Below, piece after piece: positions 1-7,633 of a stretch of DNA of 64,000 nt. Source of the stretch: UMGS1071 sp045638545 (GTDB taxonomy: Bacteria > Bacillota > Clostridia > Oscillospirales > Acutalibacteraceae); assembly GCA_045638545.1 (NCBI GenBank), contig JAZUBL010000036.1, positions 1-64,000 of the forward strand, written 5' to 3'. Made by a program: the position numbers and the translations under genes. The notes below the pieces were generated by a model. That model searched no databases. It was not told the origin of the DNA and worked only from the letters and a program-made list of their open reading frames with translations. How positions within the stretch are numbered: the stretch's first letter is position 1; each line of letters begins with the position of its first letter.

Positions 1-130
1 TGGCGCTCATATGACTGCGGTCAATGCCCAGAAGTTCTGCAAGCTGAAGCTGTGTATATTTATTGCTTTTACGATAGTATGCAATGTTCAATCCCAGCTT
101 TTCATAGCTGTTCAGATACTGTTTATCCAT
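1..130 (-). CDS. XRE-family HTH regulator, N-terminal part (cut by window start)
   Basis: Reading the complement from the ATG at 130 gives 43 residues, beginning MDKQYLNSYEKLG, before the window ends. The segment with YYRKSNKYTQLQLAELLGIDRSHMS matches the first helices and recognition helix of an XRE/Cro-C1 DNA-binding domain. A GGAGGTGAT ribosome site lies just upstream at about 134-142. It is transcribed away from the Cys-rich gene at 267, with palindromes over the shared intergenic region, so it probably regulates itself and that gene. The rest of the protein lies outside the window. Confidence 0.8.
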   Translation of the reverse strand, partial: MDKQYLNSYEKLGLNIAYYRKSNKYTQLQLAELLGIDRSHMSA

Positions 131-193
131 CGAATCACCTCCATTATTATTTTATGAGGATTTTCTGCACGAATAAACCTTGTAGCATAAGTG

Positions 194-232
194 AAATGAC
201 TATTGACACAAGTCATTTTGCTTGTGTAAGAT
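194..232 (+). promoter_or_regulatory. Promoter with overlapping palindromes (candidate XRE operator)
   Basis: TTGACA at 203-208 and TAAGAT at 227-232 (18-bp spacing) form a sigma-A-like promoter for the gene at 267. Two perfect inverted repeats overlap it: AAATGACT (194-201) with AGTCATTT (211-218), straddling the -35, and ACACAAG (206-212) with CTTGTGT (221-227), filling the spacer. This is what a repressor site would look like; the divergent XRE gene is the obvious candidate repressor. Confidence 0.6.
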
Positions 233-266
233 GAATTTTGGATTTGATTGGATGGAGGTATGGTTT

Positions 267-632
267 ATGAGAAAGAAAAAGAAAGAAGAAGAGAAGCAAC
301 GGGAATATACAATTGCATTAGATGAAACGGTTGCCGGTTTTATAGAAGCACAGGCAGAAAAAACAGGCGGGTCTGTTTCCGAAAGAATCAACAGGATTCT
401 GGACAGTTATCGGATTCAGATGATGTATGAGGAGAATTATAGAAAAGAGATGGAGAAAGAGGGGAACAACTGCGGGAAATGTGCGCATTTTCAGCGATAT
501 TATGTGAAAATATTTGGAGATTATACTTCTGTCCCACTGGAAATGGGTACTTGTACGAAACATGACACAAAAGGAGTTTCATGCTATAACATGGGATGCT
601 TTGCCTGGGAAAAACAAACCGAAGAATATTAA
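267..632 (+). CDS. Small protein with RHH-like N-terminus and Cys-rich C-terminus
   Basis: 121 residues from the ATG at 267, chosen because GGAGG sits at 254-258 with correct spacing; an in-frame start at 222 lacks a site. After a Lys/Glu-rich leader, the stretch REYTIALDETVAGFIEAQ followed by a helix ending in SERINRILDSYR resembles a ribbon-helix-helix fold (one strand, two helices). The second half holds CGKCAHF, GTCTKH, SCYNMGC, i.e. five to six cysteines plus histidines spaced like a zinc-binding knuckle. I do not recognise the combination as a named family. It could be a metal-dependent DNA-binding protein or a small antitoxin-like regulator; the function is inference only. Confidence 0.6.
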   Translation: MRKKKKEEEKQREYTIALDETVAGFIEAQAEKTGGSVSERINRILDSYRIQMMYEENYRKEMEKEGNNCGKCAHFQRYYVKIFGDYTSVPLEMGTCTKHDTKGVSCYNMGCFAWEKQTEEY

Positions 633-701
633 AAATCTCTTGCTATTCTCTGCAAAATTCTATAAGATAGAGGGAAGGCTTTAGAGTATGAGGTGAATTT
701 T

Positions 702-1280
702 ATGAAAAAGAAGTACAGCAGAGCGGGCATCAAAGTGAAGCCGCTGGCAAAAGAAAATGTACAGAAGGCTGCACCAAAGGCAGTAGAAACAGCTGCAGTG
801 GCAGCTGCACCGGCAGTTGAGAAGATCGATGTATCCGGCAGAAACATTTTCGTTGTATTCCAGGGCACAGCTTTTGATGCAGAGAGCAAGGGCGGCTACA
901 TCTGGGCACCGCTTGCAAATAAAGAAGGCAAGAAGTTCCACTACTGGGACAGAATGCTTGACGTGAAGGCAGGCGACATTATTCTGCACGGCAGCAACGG
1001 CTGCATTCAGGCAGTAAGTACAGCACGCGGCGAATGCTACGACCACGAAGACGGCCGCCGCATTGACTGCGATTACGTAATGATCGACAATGCAGTGAAG
1101 ACATCCGACTACGTTGAGGACATTCTCAACATCTGCACCATGAAGCACGCACCATTTAACAAGCGCGGCTGCGCAAACAGCGGCTATCTTTACGAGATGC
1201 CAAGAGAGCTGGCAAAAATCTTCCTGAAGAATGCGAACCTGCAGGGAGTAGATTACGCTGCAGCACTGCTGGCAGAGTAA
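702..1280 (+). CDS. EVE/PUA-like domain protein
   Basis: 192 residues; ATG at 702 follows GAGGTG at about 690-695, preferred over an in-frame GTG at 693 that lies inside the ribosome site. Residues 10-42 are a low-complexity Ala/Lys/Val linker. From about residue 45 the pattern RNIFVVFQGTAF, GGYIWAP, HYWDRMLDVKAGDIILHG, CIQAVSTARGECYD and a C-terminal APFNKRGCANSGYLYEM resembles the EVE-like (PUA superfamily) domain often fused to McrB-type or HNH nucleases, where it reads modified bases. Here it stands alone with no nuclease attached or adjacent. The next gene starts 29 bp downstream with its own ribosome site, so the two are probably co-transcribed. Family assignment is by motif only. Confidence 0.6.
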   Translation: MKKKYSRAGIKVKPLAKENVQKAAPKAVETAAVAAAPAVEKIDVSGRNIFVVFQGTAFDAESKGGYIWAPLANKEGKKFHYWDRMLDVKAGDIILHGSNGCIQAVSTARGECYDHEDGRRIDCDYVMIDNAVKTSDYVEDILNICTMKHAPFNKRGCANSGYLYEMPRELAKIFLKNANLQGVDYAAALLAE

Positions 1281-1309
1281 TCTGAAGTTTTATTGAGGAG
1301 GACAAAACA

Positions 1310-1696
1310 ATGCACGAACATAACGAAAACTGCATGCACGGCGACTGCATGCACGAACACGACCACACAGAGCTGATGAACATTCAGCTGGAAGACGGCA
1401 GCGAAGTAGCTTGTGAGATCATCACTGTACTGGAGATTGACGGCTGTGAGTACGACTACATTGTACTGGCACCGGTAGAAGACGAAGAGCTGAACGTAAT
1501 GATCTTCCGTTACATTGAAGACGAGAACGGCGACGTTACACTGGACAACATCGGCACAGATGAAGAGTTTGAGAAGGTTTCCGCTGTATTCGACGACTGG
1601 TACGACGAGATGGTTGGCGAGATCGACGAGGAAGCACTGAAGCGCGCACTGGAGCAGGGCGAGCTGGATGACATTCTCGGCATCGAAGAGAAATAA
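1310..1696 (+). CDS. DUF1292 family protein with His/Cys-rich N-terminus
   Basis: 128 residues, ATG at 1310 after GAGGAGG. The core, from about residue 22, reads MNIQLEDGSEVACEIITVLEI then EYDYIVLAPVED and MIFRYIEDENGDVTLDNI, the short acidic beta-rich pattern of DUF1292 (YrzB-like) proteins of Firmicutes, whose role is unknown. The first 20 residues are unusual: eleven are His, Cys, Asp or Glu (HEHNENCMHGDCMHEHDH), which could bind a metal. A plainer DUF1292 paralogue sits at 58604-58870. A strong terminator follows directly. Confidence 0.75.
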   Translation: MHEHNENCMHGDCMHEHDHTELMNIQLEDGSEVACEIITVLEIDGCEYDYIVLAPVEDEELNVMIFRYIEDENGDVTLDNIGTDEEFEKVSAVFDDWYDEMVGEIDEEALKRALEQGELDDILGIEEK

Positions 1697-1715
1697 TCTG
1701 TTGTGATTTCATACA

Positions 1716-1747
1716 AAGGCGCTCTGGAAAAGAGCGCTTTTTTCTTT
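1716..1747 (+). terminator. Intrinsic terminator after DUF1292 gene
   Basis: GCGCTCT pairs with AGAGCGC around a short GGAAA loop, followed by TTTTTTCTTTT. Confidence 0.85.
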
Positions 1748-1839
1748 TGCGAATCCCTTGCTATTCGGCAGAAAAAACTCTATAATAAGATGTTAATGGC
1801 ATTTGAAATTTTATTTTACAGATAGAGAGGAACGTACAC

Positions 1840-2934
1840 ATGAAATTAGGTATTGTAGGTCTGCCGAACGTTGGCAAGTCCACCCTGTTTAACGCAATCA
1901 CAAACGCAGGCGCTCAGTCTGCTAACTACCCATTCTGCACCATCGAGCCAAACGTTGGCGTTGTTGCAGTGCCGGACAAGCGTCTGGAAGTGCTCCGTCA
2001 GATCTACGATTCCCAGCGTATCATTCCTGCTGCAATCGAGATCGTAGACATCGCTGGTCTTGTTAAGGGCGCAGCAAAGGGCGAAGGTCTGGGCAACAAG
2101 TTCCTGGCAAACATCCGTGAAGTAGACGCGATCATCCACGTAGTTCGCTGCTTTGAGAACGACGACATCATTCACGTTGACGGCTGCATCGGTCCATCCA
2201 GAGATATCGAGACCATTAACCTGGAGCTGATCCTCTCCGACATGGAAATCCTCGACCGCCGTATCGACAAGACACAGAAGCTGATCAAGTCTGACAAGAA
2301 GTACCAGGCAGAGTACGATTTCTTCATGCGTGTGCGTGAGGCACTGGATTCCGGTAAGTCTGCACGTACTGTAGAGTGCACACCGGAAGAAGCAGAGCTG
2401 CTCTCCACAGTATCCCTGCTGACAAACAAGCCTGTGATCTACGCTGCAAACATGAGCGACAGCGACTTTGTTGGCGGTCTGGACAGCAACGTTCGCTACC
2501 AGGAAGTTCTGCAGATCGCAAAGGAAGAGCATTCCGGCGTTCTTCCAATCTGCGCAGAGATCGAAGCTGAGATCTCCGGCATGGACGACGAAGAGAAGGA
2601 AATGTTCCTCTCTGACATGGGTCTCCACGAGTCCGGTCTCGACCGTCTCATCAAGGAATCCTATGCACTGCTGGGACTCATCTCCTACCTGACAGCAGGT
2701 CCGCAGGAGATCCGTGCATGGACAATCACAAACGGCACAAAGGCACCACAGGCTGCTGGTAAGATCCACTCCGACTTTGAGCGCGGCTTTATCCGCGGTG
2801 AAGTTGTTGCGTTTGATGACCTGGCAGAGTGCGGCAACATGGTTGCAGCAAAGGAAAAGGGCCTCGTTCGCTCCGAAGGTAAGGAGTATGTAATGAAGGA
2901 CGGCGACGTTGTTCTCTGGAGATACAACGTATAA
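1840..2934 (+). CDS. ychF: Redox-regulated OBG-type ATPase YchF
   Basis: 364 residues, the usual length for YchF. The P-loop GLPNVGKST lies at residues 7-15, switch motif DIAGLVKGAAKGEGLGN near 67-83, and the nucleotide-specificity loop reads AANMSDSD rather than the GTPase NKxD, which is the YchF signature for ATP preference. The C-terminal 85 residues (LISYLTAGPQEIRAWTI, GFIRGEVVAFDDL) form the TGS domain. YchF is a cytosolic, ribosome-associated ATPase linked to stress responses. It is preceded by GAGAGGAACG and is monocistronic, with a small hairpin GTCGGG/CCCGAC right after the stop. Confidence 0.95.
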   Translation: MKLGIVGLPNVGKSTLFNAITNAGAQSANYPFCTIEPNVGVVAVPDKRLEVLRQIYDSQRIIPAAIEIVDIAGLVKGAAKGEGLGNKFLANIREVDAIIHVVRCFENDDIIHVDGCIGPSRDIETINLELILSDMEILDRRIDKTQKLIKSDKKYQAEYDFFMRVREALDSGKSARTVECTPEEAELLSTVSLLTNKPVIYAANMSDSDFVGGLDSNVRYQEVLQIAKEEHSGVLPICAEIEAEISGMDDEEKEMFLSDMGLHESGLDRLIKESYALLGLISYLTAGPQEIRAWTITNGTKAPQAAGKIHSDFERGFIRGEVVAFDDLAECGNMVAAKEKGLVRSEGKEYVMKDGDVVLWRYNV

Positions 2935-2936
2935 GT

Positions 2937-3219
2937 CGGGATGCCCCGACAGGCGATCGCTCGCCCTCTCAGACAAAAGAACTGCACTCCTCGGAAAATT
3001 TCCGCGCTGAAACGAGGAAATATCCTCCCAGAGATGCATAGTAGCTTTTTATAAAATAAAAGTTTCGTCCACCTTTTCAAAGGCGGCAGTTTCCAAAGGC
3101 AGAGCCTTTGGTCGCCATTCGCAAATGGCGAAACTCCTGTTTGCAAGAAGGCGCAGGAGAGGTGAATGGAACGCTCCGGCGGAGCGTTCCAGAGGAGAAC
3201 CCTCGCCGGGGGTTCTCCT
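2937..3219. repeat. Cluster of palindromes, possible non-autonomous repeat element
   Basis: The 300-bp gap after ychF has no credible gene but contains a row of perfect or near-perfect hairpins: GTCGGG/CCCGAC (2937-2952), an outer GTTTCG (3062-3067)/CGAAAC (3129-3134) pair enclosing three hairpins (CCTTTT/AAAGG, CCAAAGGC/GCCTTTGG at 3093-3111, CGCCATT/AAATGGCG at 3113-3130), then GGAACGCTCC/GGAGCGTTCC (3168-3190) and AGGAGAACCC/GGGTTCTCCT (3193-3219). This is typical of dispersed palindromic elements in Clostridia, but dispersion cannot be judged from one window. Confidence 0.5.
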
Positions 3220-3235
3220 GCATTTTGATACGCAT

Positions 3236-3272
3236 AAAAAGAACCCTCCCGTTTTGGGAGGGTTCTTTTATT
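3236..3272. terminator. Bidirectional terminator
   Basis: GAACCCTCCC (3241-3250) pairs with GGGAGGGTTC (3256-3265), flanked by AAAAA on the left and TTTT on the right, so it can end both the upstream rightward transcript and the leftward gene at 3268. Confidence 0.85.
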
Positions 3273-3696
3273 TTTCTGCAGGCGGATGTTCCTTTTTAAA
3301 ACGGCGTTTCTGTCTGGCATCAAAAACCAGATAGCCAAGAAATGTACCGGCAAGCCATAGAGGGATCATGACAACAAATGGAATGAGGAATGTTCCCAGA
3401 ACAGAGCCAAGGTTGGATTTTCCTATAAAATCGGTATAAGCGCCGTTATTGAGGAATGCATAAACAGCAGTAACAGCGGCACAGACGCCCAATGTTATTC
3501 TGGAAGATTTTCTGACGAATCCGGTGAACAGAAAAACAAATACGGGGATGATGCAAATCCATCCAATACAGAACAGTTTGTTGATCGGCGGAGCATATCC
3601 GAAAATAGAGATCAGATAAACAATCGGTGCGCCGATGGCAAGCAGCAGGATCAGAACGAGAAAAAATCTCTCTCGTTTATTTAAGTTACGCCACAT
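3268..3696 (-). CDS. Small integral membrane protein, unknown function
   Basis: 142 residues from the ATG at 3696, preceded by AAGGAG; longer in-frame starts overlap the upstream gene and lack a ribosome site. After MWRNLNKRERF there are four hydrophobic segments (about residues 12-30, 42-60, 68-85 and 105-130) and a basic tail RQKRRFKKEHPPAEK. I recognise no family. It lies 16 bp downstream of the DUF1624 gene on the same strand and is probably co-transcribed, so it may assist that membrane protein. Confidence 0.65.
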   Translation of the reverse strand: MWRNLNKRERFFLVLILLLAIGAPIVYLISIFGYAPPINKLFCIGWICIIPVFVFLFTGFVRKSSRITLGVCAAVTAVYAFLNNGAYTDFIGKSNLGSVLGTFLIPFVVMIPLWLAGTFLGYLVFDARQKRRFKKEHPPAEK

Positions 3697-3712
3697 GACA
3701 GCAACTCCTTTT

Positions 3713-4486
3713 TTATAAAGTTCCCAGCAGACCAATGCCGTAGAACAGCGGCTGGTGGGCAAGGTAAATAATCAGCGCGTGGCGGCCGATGAAAGAAAAG
3801 AACCGAACGTGGTTTTGATAAGTCCACTGCGGGAAGCGGTCGGCCTTTGCCAGCCGACCAAAAAATACGCCGCCAAGGAAGACAAACAGCCACGGGAAGA
3901 CTGGGAAATAATCGGCGGAGAAAAAGTCACCGCTGTACATACCCAGCCAGAACAGCCAGTCAGTCTCGTACAAAAAGCCCGGCATCTGAACCAGCGGCGC
4001 TGTGAAGAATCCAATGAACCCATCCCAGATGCCATAGGTAAGCATGACGATGACACCGCAGGCGGCAAGGCTTGGCCACAGGGGCAGCCTGTTCAGCAGA
4101 GGGAGAAGCAGTCCCGACAGGATCATACCAAGGGCCAGCAGGTGCAGCACACCAAAATAAATGGGCTGCTCCGGCGTGACAAATATGGTAATTACCGTGA
4201 CGGCAGCCGCCACAAAAGCCAGCTTGATGCCGCGGGATAAATTGGAGCGGGTCAGGTTGGCGGCAACACCGGAAATAAAAATAAACAGCGCCGCAAAGGC
4301 CGGCTCAATGGGCTTGAAAAAGGAATACAGAGCGGTGCACCATTCCCAGTGATAAAAGGCGGAGAATGTGTAGAACCCATGGTAGAACACCATGCAGAAC
4401 ACAGCCGCGCCGCGGATCTCATCCAGCAGATGAATGCGCCGCTGACCGGACGGCGGTTTTCGTTTGAAGATTGCAGAAATTGACAG
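3713..4486 (-). CDS. DUF1624 / heparan-alpha-glucosaminide N-acetyltransferase-like membrane protein
   Basis: 257 residues if it starts at the CTG at 4486, which sits 8 bp after GGAGGAG; the longer in-frame ATG at 4594 has no ribosome site and would run across the promoter region. The N-terminus RIHLLDEIRGAAVFCMVFYHGFY, followed by six to seven hydrophobic segments and a C-terminal GRHALIIYLAHQP, is the DUF1624/HGSNAT-type acyltransferase pattern (the LDEIRG and YLAHQP motifs are characteristic). Such proteins move acyl groups to sugars at the membrane; the substrate here is unknown. Divergent from the HAD gene at 4609. Confidence 0.75.
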   Translation of the reverse strand: MSISAIFKRKPPSGQRRIHLLDEIRGAAVFCMVFYHGFYTFSAFYHWEWCTALYSFFKPIEPAFAALFIFISGVAANLTRSNLSRGIKLAFVAAAVTVITIFVTPEQPIYFGVLHLLALGMILSGLLLPLLNRLPLWPSLAACGVIVMLTYGIWDGFIGFFTAPLVQMPGFLYETDWLFWLGMYSGDFFSADYFPVFPWLFVFLGGVFFGRLAKADRFPQWTYQNHVRFFSFIGRHALIIYLAHQPLFYGIGLLGTL

Positions 4487-4608
4487 TGGGACTCCTCCTT
4501 TCCAAGCTGATTTTTTTGTGGTACAATATTTATAATTGTAACTAAGTATAGCACAAAAAGAGCGTATAGAAAATATGATGCCGCAAATTGGCAATAAGGA
4601 GCAACGAC

Positions 4609-5271
4609 ATGAAAGTTTGTAAATATGACGCTGTGCTGTTTGATCTGGACGGCACTGTTTCCGAATCTCATCCTGGTATTATTGGCTCAGCAAAAAAGGC
4701 ACTGGCAGAGTACGGCTGGGAAATGCCTGCTGACTTTGACTACACAAAATTTATCGGCCCGCCGATCTGCGAAGCGCTGATGACTTACGCCGGCATGGAA
4801 GAATGCCAGGCAGAAGTATGTATGCAGATTTACCGCAAATACTACAGAGCCGGCGAAATCTGGAACACCGCACTGTATCCGGGCATGCGAGCACTGATGG
4901 AACATCTGGTGGAAGCCGGTGCAAAGGTGTGCATCGCAACCTCCAAGCCGCAGCCAATGGCAGACCAGGTTGTTGATTTCCTCGGTATCCGCGACCTGAT
5001 CTTCTGCAATGCCGGCGCAGACAGCTCCGACAAACAGAGCGACAAGCCGGGTCTTATTACACGCTGCATGGAAGAAACAGGCGCATCCAGAGAAAAAACT
5101 GTGATGATCGGTGACACCCGATACGATGCCGGCGGCGCCCAGACCATGAATGTGGATTTCATCGGTGTGCTGTATGGCTATGGCAGCCGGGAGGAAATGG
5201 AAGCAAGAGGCGCCTCTGTTTTTGCAGAAACAACAGCAGATCTGGAAGCGCTTTTACTGGAAGAGTGCTGA
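4609..5271 (+). CDS. HAD-superfamily phosphatase (phosphoglycolate phosphatase-like)
   Basis: 220 residues from the ATG at 4609, 9 bp after AAGGAG. HAD motif I is DLDGTVSES (nucleophile Asp12), motif II is IATSKP near residue 112, and motifs III/IV fall in KPGLI and GDTRYDAGGAQ near 170. The helical cap between residues 20 and 85 is of the C1 type found in PGP and beta-phosphoglucomutase-like enzymes. It is probably a cytosolic small-molecule phosphatase; the substrate cannot be read from the sequence. Monocistronic. Confidence 0.85.
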   Translation: MKVCKYDAVLFDLDGTVSESHPGIIGSAKKALAEYGWEMPADFDYTKFIGPPICEALMTYAGMEECQAEVCMQIYRKYYRAGEIWNTALYPGMRALMEHLVEAGAKVCIATSKPQPMADQVVDFLGIRDLIFCNAGADSSDKQSDKPGLITRCMEETGASREKTVMIGDTRYDAGGAQTMNVDFIGVLYGYGSREEMEARGASVFAETTADLEALLLEEC

Positions 5272-5393
5272 AAAGCCGCAAAACCTGCCGGGAAAAGGCT
5301 TTACCGATTGCAAAAATTGTGGTATGATAGTTAGAATAGTGAAGAATCGTATGAGAATTTATCATTTGCCGCATAAGGAGGCTTTTGGCCAAA

Positions 5394-5954
5394 ATGAAAA
5401 TTACCTATAAGTTCAACGAGCAGGAACTGTATAACTTTAATATGTTCCGTGCTACCCGTAAAAACTCTGCAACTATCCCGACTGCAATTATGATCAGCTG
5501 CGCTTATCTGGCAGCAATGCTGATCATTGCTTATATGTGCAAATTCCAGTGGTATCTGTATCTGGCATCCTTTGGTGCAGCAGCGCTGGTATTCGCGTTT
5601 ATCATGTGGTTCCTGCATCATAAGATGAAGCGTTCCATCAAGCTGCTGATGTTCCGTCAGCGCAAAGAGGACATTATGCCGCAGACAACCATCACACTGT
5701 ATGATGACTACTTTGAAGTTTACACTGTAAACCGTACATCCGAAATTAACTACGACAGCCTTGAGCGTGTGGAAAAGAGCAAGGAGTTCATCTACCTGCA
5801 GCTGGACCAGCATGGTGAAGTTGGTATTCCGCTCCGCGCTTTTGACAACGACGTGCAGCTGAACGATTTCCTGACTCAGCTGATCAACAACACACCAAAA
5901 GCAACCCACGTTGGTCTCTCATACCTGACCAACCCGGAAAAGGCAAAGAAATAA
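5394..5954 (+). CDS. YcxB-like membrane protein
   Basis: 186 residues from the ATG at 5394, 12 bp after AAGGAGG; an in-frame TTG at 5385 is also possible but only 3 bp from the ribosome site. Two adjacent hydrophobic helices (about residues 30-48 and 53-70) are followed by a basic stretch HHKMKRSIK and a soluble C-terminal domain with TTITLYDDYFEVYTVNRTSEINYDSLERV, the pattern of the YcxB-like C-terminal domain. Membrane-anchored, cytosolic C-terminus, function unknown. Promoter-like TTTACC (5299) and TATGAT (5322) lie upstream. Confidence 0.7.
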   Translation: MKITYKFNEQELYNFNMFRATRKNSATIPTAIMISCAYLAAMLIIAYMCKFQWYLYLASFGAAALVFAFIMWFLHHKMKRSIKLLMFRQRKEDIMPQTTITLYDDYFEVYTVNRTSEINYDSLERVEKSKEFIYLQLDQHGEVGIPLRAFDNDVQLNDFLTQLINNTPKATHVGLSYLTNPEKAKK

Positions 5955-5963
5955 GTGCACATC

Positions 5964-5996
5964 AAAAAGACCACCCGTTTTGGGTGGTCTTTTTTG
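5964..5996. terminator. Intrinsic terminator
   Basis: GACCACCC pairs with GGGTGGTC, preceded by AAAAA and followed by TTTTTT; usable from both sides and lying between convergent genes. Confidence 0.9.
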
Positions 5997-6006
5997 CTGT
6001 TTCTAT

Positions 6007-6231
6007 TTACTTTTTTGGAAATTTTTTCTTCACATCACTGACGCCGGAAATGTAATTCATGTCCACGTCGTACAGTCTTGCCAGTTCAATCAGGGCTTCC
6101 AGGGGGATTCTTACTTTGCCTTTTTCGTAGTCAGAATAGGTGGTTTGCGCAACGTGAATAGCTTTGGCAACGAAGGTCTGATTGTAGTCGTGATCTTCCC
6201 GTAATTCCTTAATTCTTTCAACACATTGCAT
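6007..6231 (-). CDS. Small XRE-family repressor, divergent from lipoprotein
   Basis: 74 residues, essentially one HTH domain: IKELREDHDYNQTFVAKAIHVAQTTYSDYEKG is helices 1-4, with AKAIHV/QTTYSDYEKG forming the turn and recognition helix, then LARLYDVDMNYISG, the usual C-terminal helix of SinR/Cro-like proteins, and a basic tail. Its own promoter reads TTCAAT-N17-TATAAA on the minus strand, starting right at the edge of the palindrome at 6280-6304. It most likely represses the lipoprotein gene at 6338 and perhaps itself. Same architecture as the 43581/43910 module. Confidence 0.85.
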   Translation of the reverse strand: MQCVERIKELREDHDYNQTFVAKAIHVAQTTYSDYEKGKVRIPLEALIELARLYDVDMNYISGVSDVKKKFPKK

Positions 6232-6275
6232 AAAATCACCCCTGTTGAGATTTTATATAAATTCGTGCAACTGTA

Positions 6276-6304
6276 TTGAATTTTAACGGATATTCCGTTA
6301 AAAT
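6276..6304 (+). promoter_or_regulatory. Promoter with 25-bp palindromic operator in its spacer
   Basis: TTGAAT (6276-6281) and TAAAAT (6299-6304) are 17 bp apart. Perfect 11-bp arms ATTTTAACGGA (6280-6290) and TCCGTTAAAAT (6294-6304), separated by TAT, cover the spacer and the -10. Binding of the adjacent XRE protein here would block the lipoprotein promoter. Confidence 0.75.
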
Positions 6305-6337
6305 ATTTATGAAATTAAAGCAAATGGGGGAATGAAA

Positions 6338-7471
6338 ATGAAAAAACATACAAAGAAAATCGCACTTATCGCCGCAGCACTCGTGACTGCCATGAGTTTT
6401 ACCTCTTTGACAGCCTGCGGTGGAGGTGGAAGTGAACCTGCAGCCAATGTGGTTGATGAAGATAAATCTGCAAACCGTTTGCAATTGAATAGTGCTGAGG
6501 ATAGAGCCGCTTTACTGATAGCGATGCGTGATAAAGAGGTTATTAGATGTAGTGATAAGCTATATGGGCATAAGGTACCGTATTCTGGTATTGAAGCGTT
6601 TGTAAATACCTTGAAATATAAGGCAAAAAATAACCTGTTTACATATGAACTAGCTGAACGATATAAAGAGTTGAATTTAGACAGCAGAACTGATTTTGAA
6701 AAAGACTTTTTTGAAATTTTCCCAGCGCTCATGTGTGAAGGCTGGAGTTTTGATTCTGCTCATTTAAAAGGGTTTGATATTAATGCGGATACATTTGGAA
6801 AAGCATGGATGATTGGTTATGAAGATGAGAATATATCTAAAAAGCTTCCAAAGAATGCACGGGCAATTGTTTTAGAAACAACGGGGTACTGGGGCGCTTC
6901 TGCTCCTGGTGAAGTTTCATACATTTACTACTTGGTGTTCGAAAATGAAGATGGTACACTGGATTGTAATCTGAATTTCCTTGAAAATAAAACTCGACTT
7001 ACAGTGGTAACTGGAATTGATCCATCAACAGACAGTGGAAAATGCAAGAATAGTTCATCCAGTATGGGAACCGCAACTGCATTTACAAAGCAGGTTGCGG
7101 CAATTGAAAAAGAGTATACCGGAACAAAGTATACTGGCATCAGCGAAAAAGAAGTAAATGAACTAATTGCTTCGAATCAGGATTTCAATGAACTGTTAAA
7201 GTTATTTGTTGATACGGAATTCTTTGATTATGATCCATACAGTGATACCTTTAATCTGACAGAAGAAAAAGAAAAGGAAGAAACTATAAAAAATTCAGGT
7301 CCCGAGATTGGCATGACAAAAGATGAAGTCACTGGTGGTGTGTGGGGCGAACCAGATAGAAAAAATATTGATGAATATGAATGGGGTACTCACGAGCAGT
7401 GGGTTTATGATGGTAGGGGTTATGTTTACTTCGAGGACGGCATTGTAACTGGAATTCAGCACAGAGATTAA
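6338..7471 (+). CDS. Lipoprotein of an XRE/lipoprotein module
   Basis: 377 residues from the ATG at 6338; the ATG two codons earlier is too close to GGGGG. A lipoprotein signal (KKIALIAAALVTAMSF, then lipobox LTAC at about 24-27 and a GGGGSE linker) sends it to the outer face of the membrane. The mature body has no family I recognise; the last 55 residues contain EIGMTKDEV, WGEPDRKN and EQWVYDGRGYVYFEDG, a short SmpA/OmlA-like or bacterial beta repeat. The gene is clearly richer in A+T and rarer codons than neighbours such as valS, hinting at acquisition. Controlled by the palindrome upstream; a hairpin terminator follows. Confidence 0.75.
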   Translation: MKKHTKKIALIAAALVTAMSFTSLTACGGGGSEPAANVVDEDKSANRLQLNSAEDRAALLIAMRDKEVIRCSDKLYGHKVPYSGIEAFVNTLKYKAKNNLFTYELAERYKELNLDSRTDFEKDFFEIFPALMCEGWSFDSAHLKGFDINADTFGKAWMIGYEDENISKKLPKNARAIVLETTGYWGASAPGEVSYIYYLVFENEDGTLDCNLNFLENKTRLTVVTGIDPSTDSGKCKNSSSSMGTATAFTKQVAAIEKEYTGTKYTGISEKEVNELIASNQDFNELLKLFVDTEFFDYDPYSDTFNLTEEKEKEETIKNSGPEIGMTKDEVTGGVWGEPDRKNIDEYEWGTHEQWVYDGRGYVYFEDGIVTGIQHRD

Positions 7472-7480
7472 CTAACTAAT

Positions 7481-7509
7481 TGAGGGGAACCTGCGGGTTC
7501 TCCTTTTTG
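7481..7509 (+). terminator. Intrinsic terminator after lipoprotein
   Basis: AGGGGAACC pairs with GGGTTCTCCT across TGC, followed by TTTTTGC. Confidence 0.7.
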
Positions 7510-7541
7510 CATTTCTGTTACTTTTATACAAGGTAATTTCA

Positions 7542-7570
7542 TTGACAAAAAATGATGAAAATGCGATAAT
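7542..7570 (+). promoter_or_regulatory. valS promoter
   Basis: TTGACA (7542-7547), 17 bp, GATAAT (7565-7570). The leader to the start codon is only about 55 nt, too short for a T-box, so valS is not under tRNA-sensing control here. Confidence 0.85.
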
Positions 7571-7633
7571 AAAAAAGATTAGGCATATTTGCAAACAAGA
7601 CTCGGCACGAGCCGAAATTGAGGAGGAAACGCA

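Noticed and set aside
3108..3334. Short frames between ychF and the membrane protein
   Set aside because: They run through the palindromes, Arg-rich, with no ribosome sites.
7542..7633. T-box leader before valS
   Set aside because: The promoter leaves only about 55 nt before the start codon, far too short, and no T-box sequence or terminator/antiterminator pair is present.
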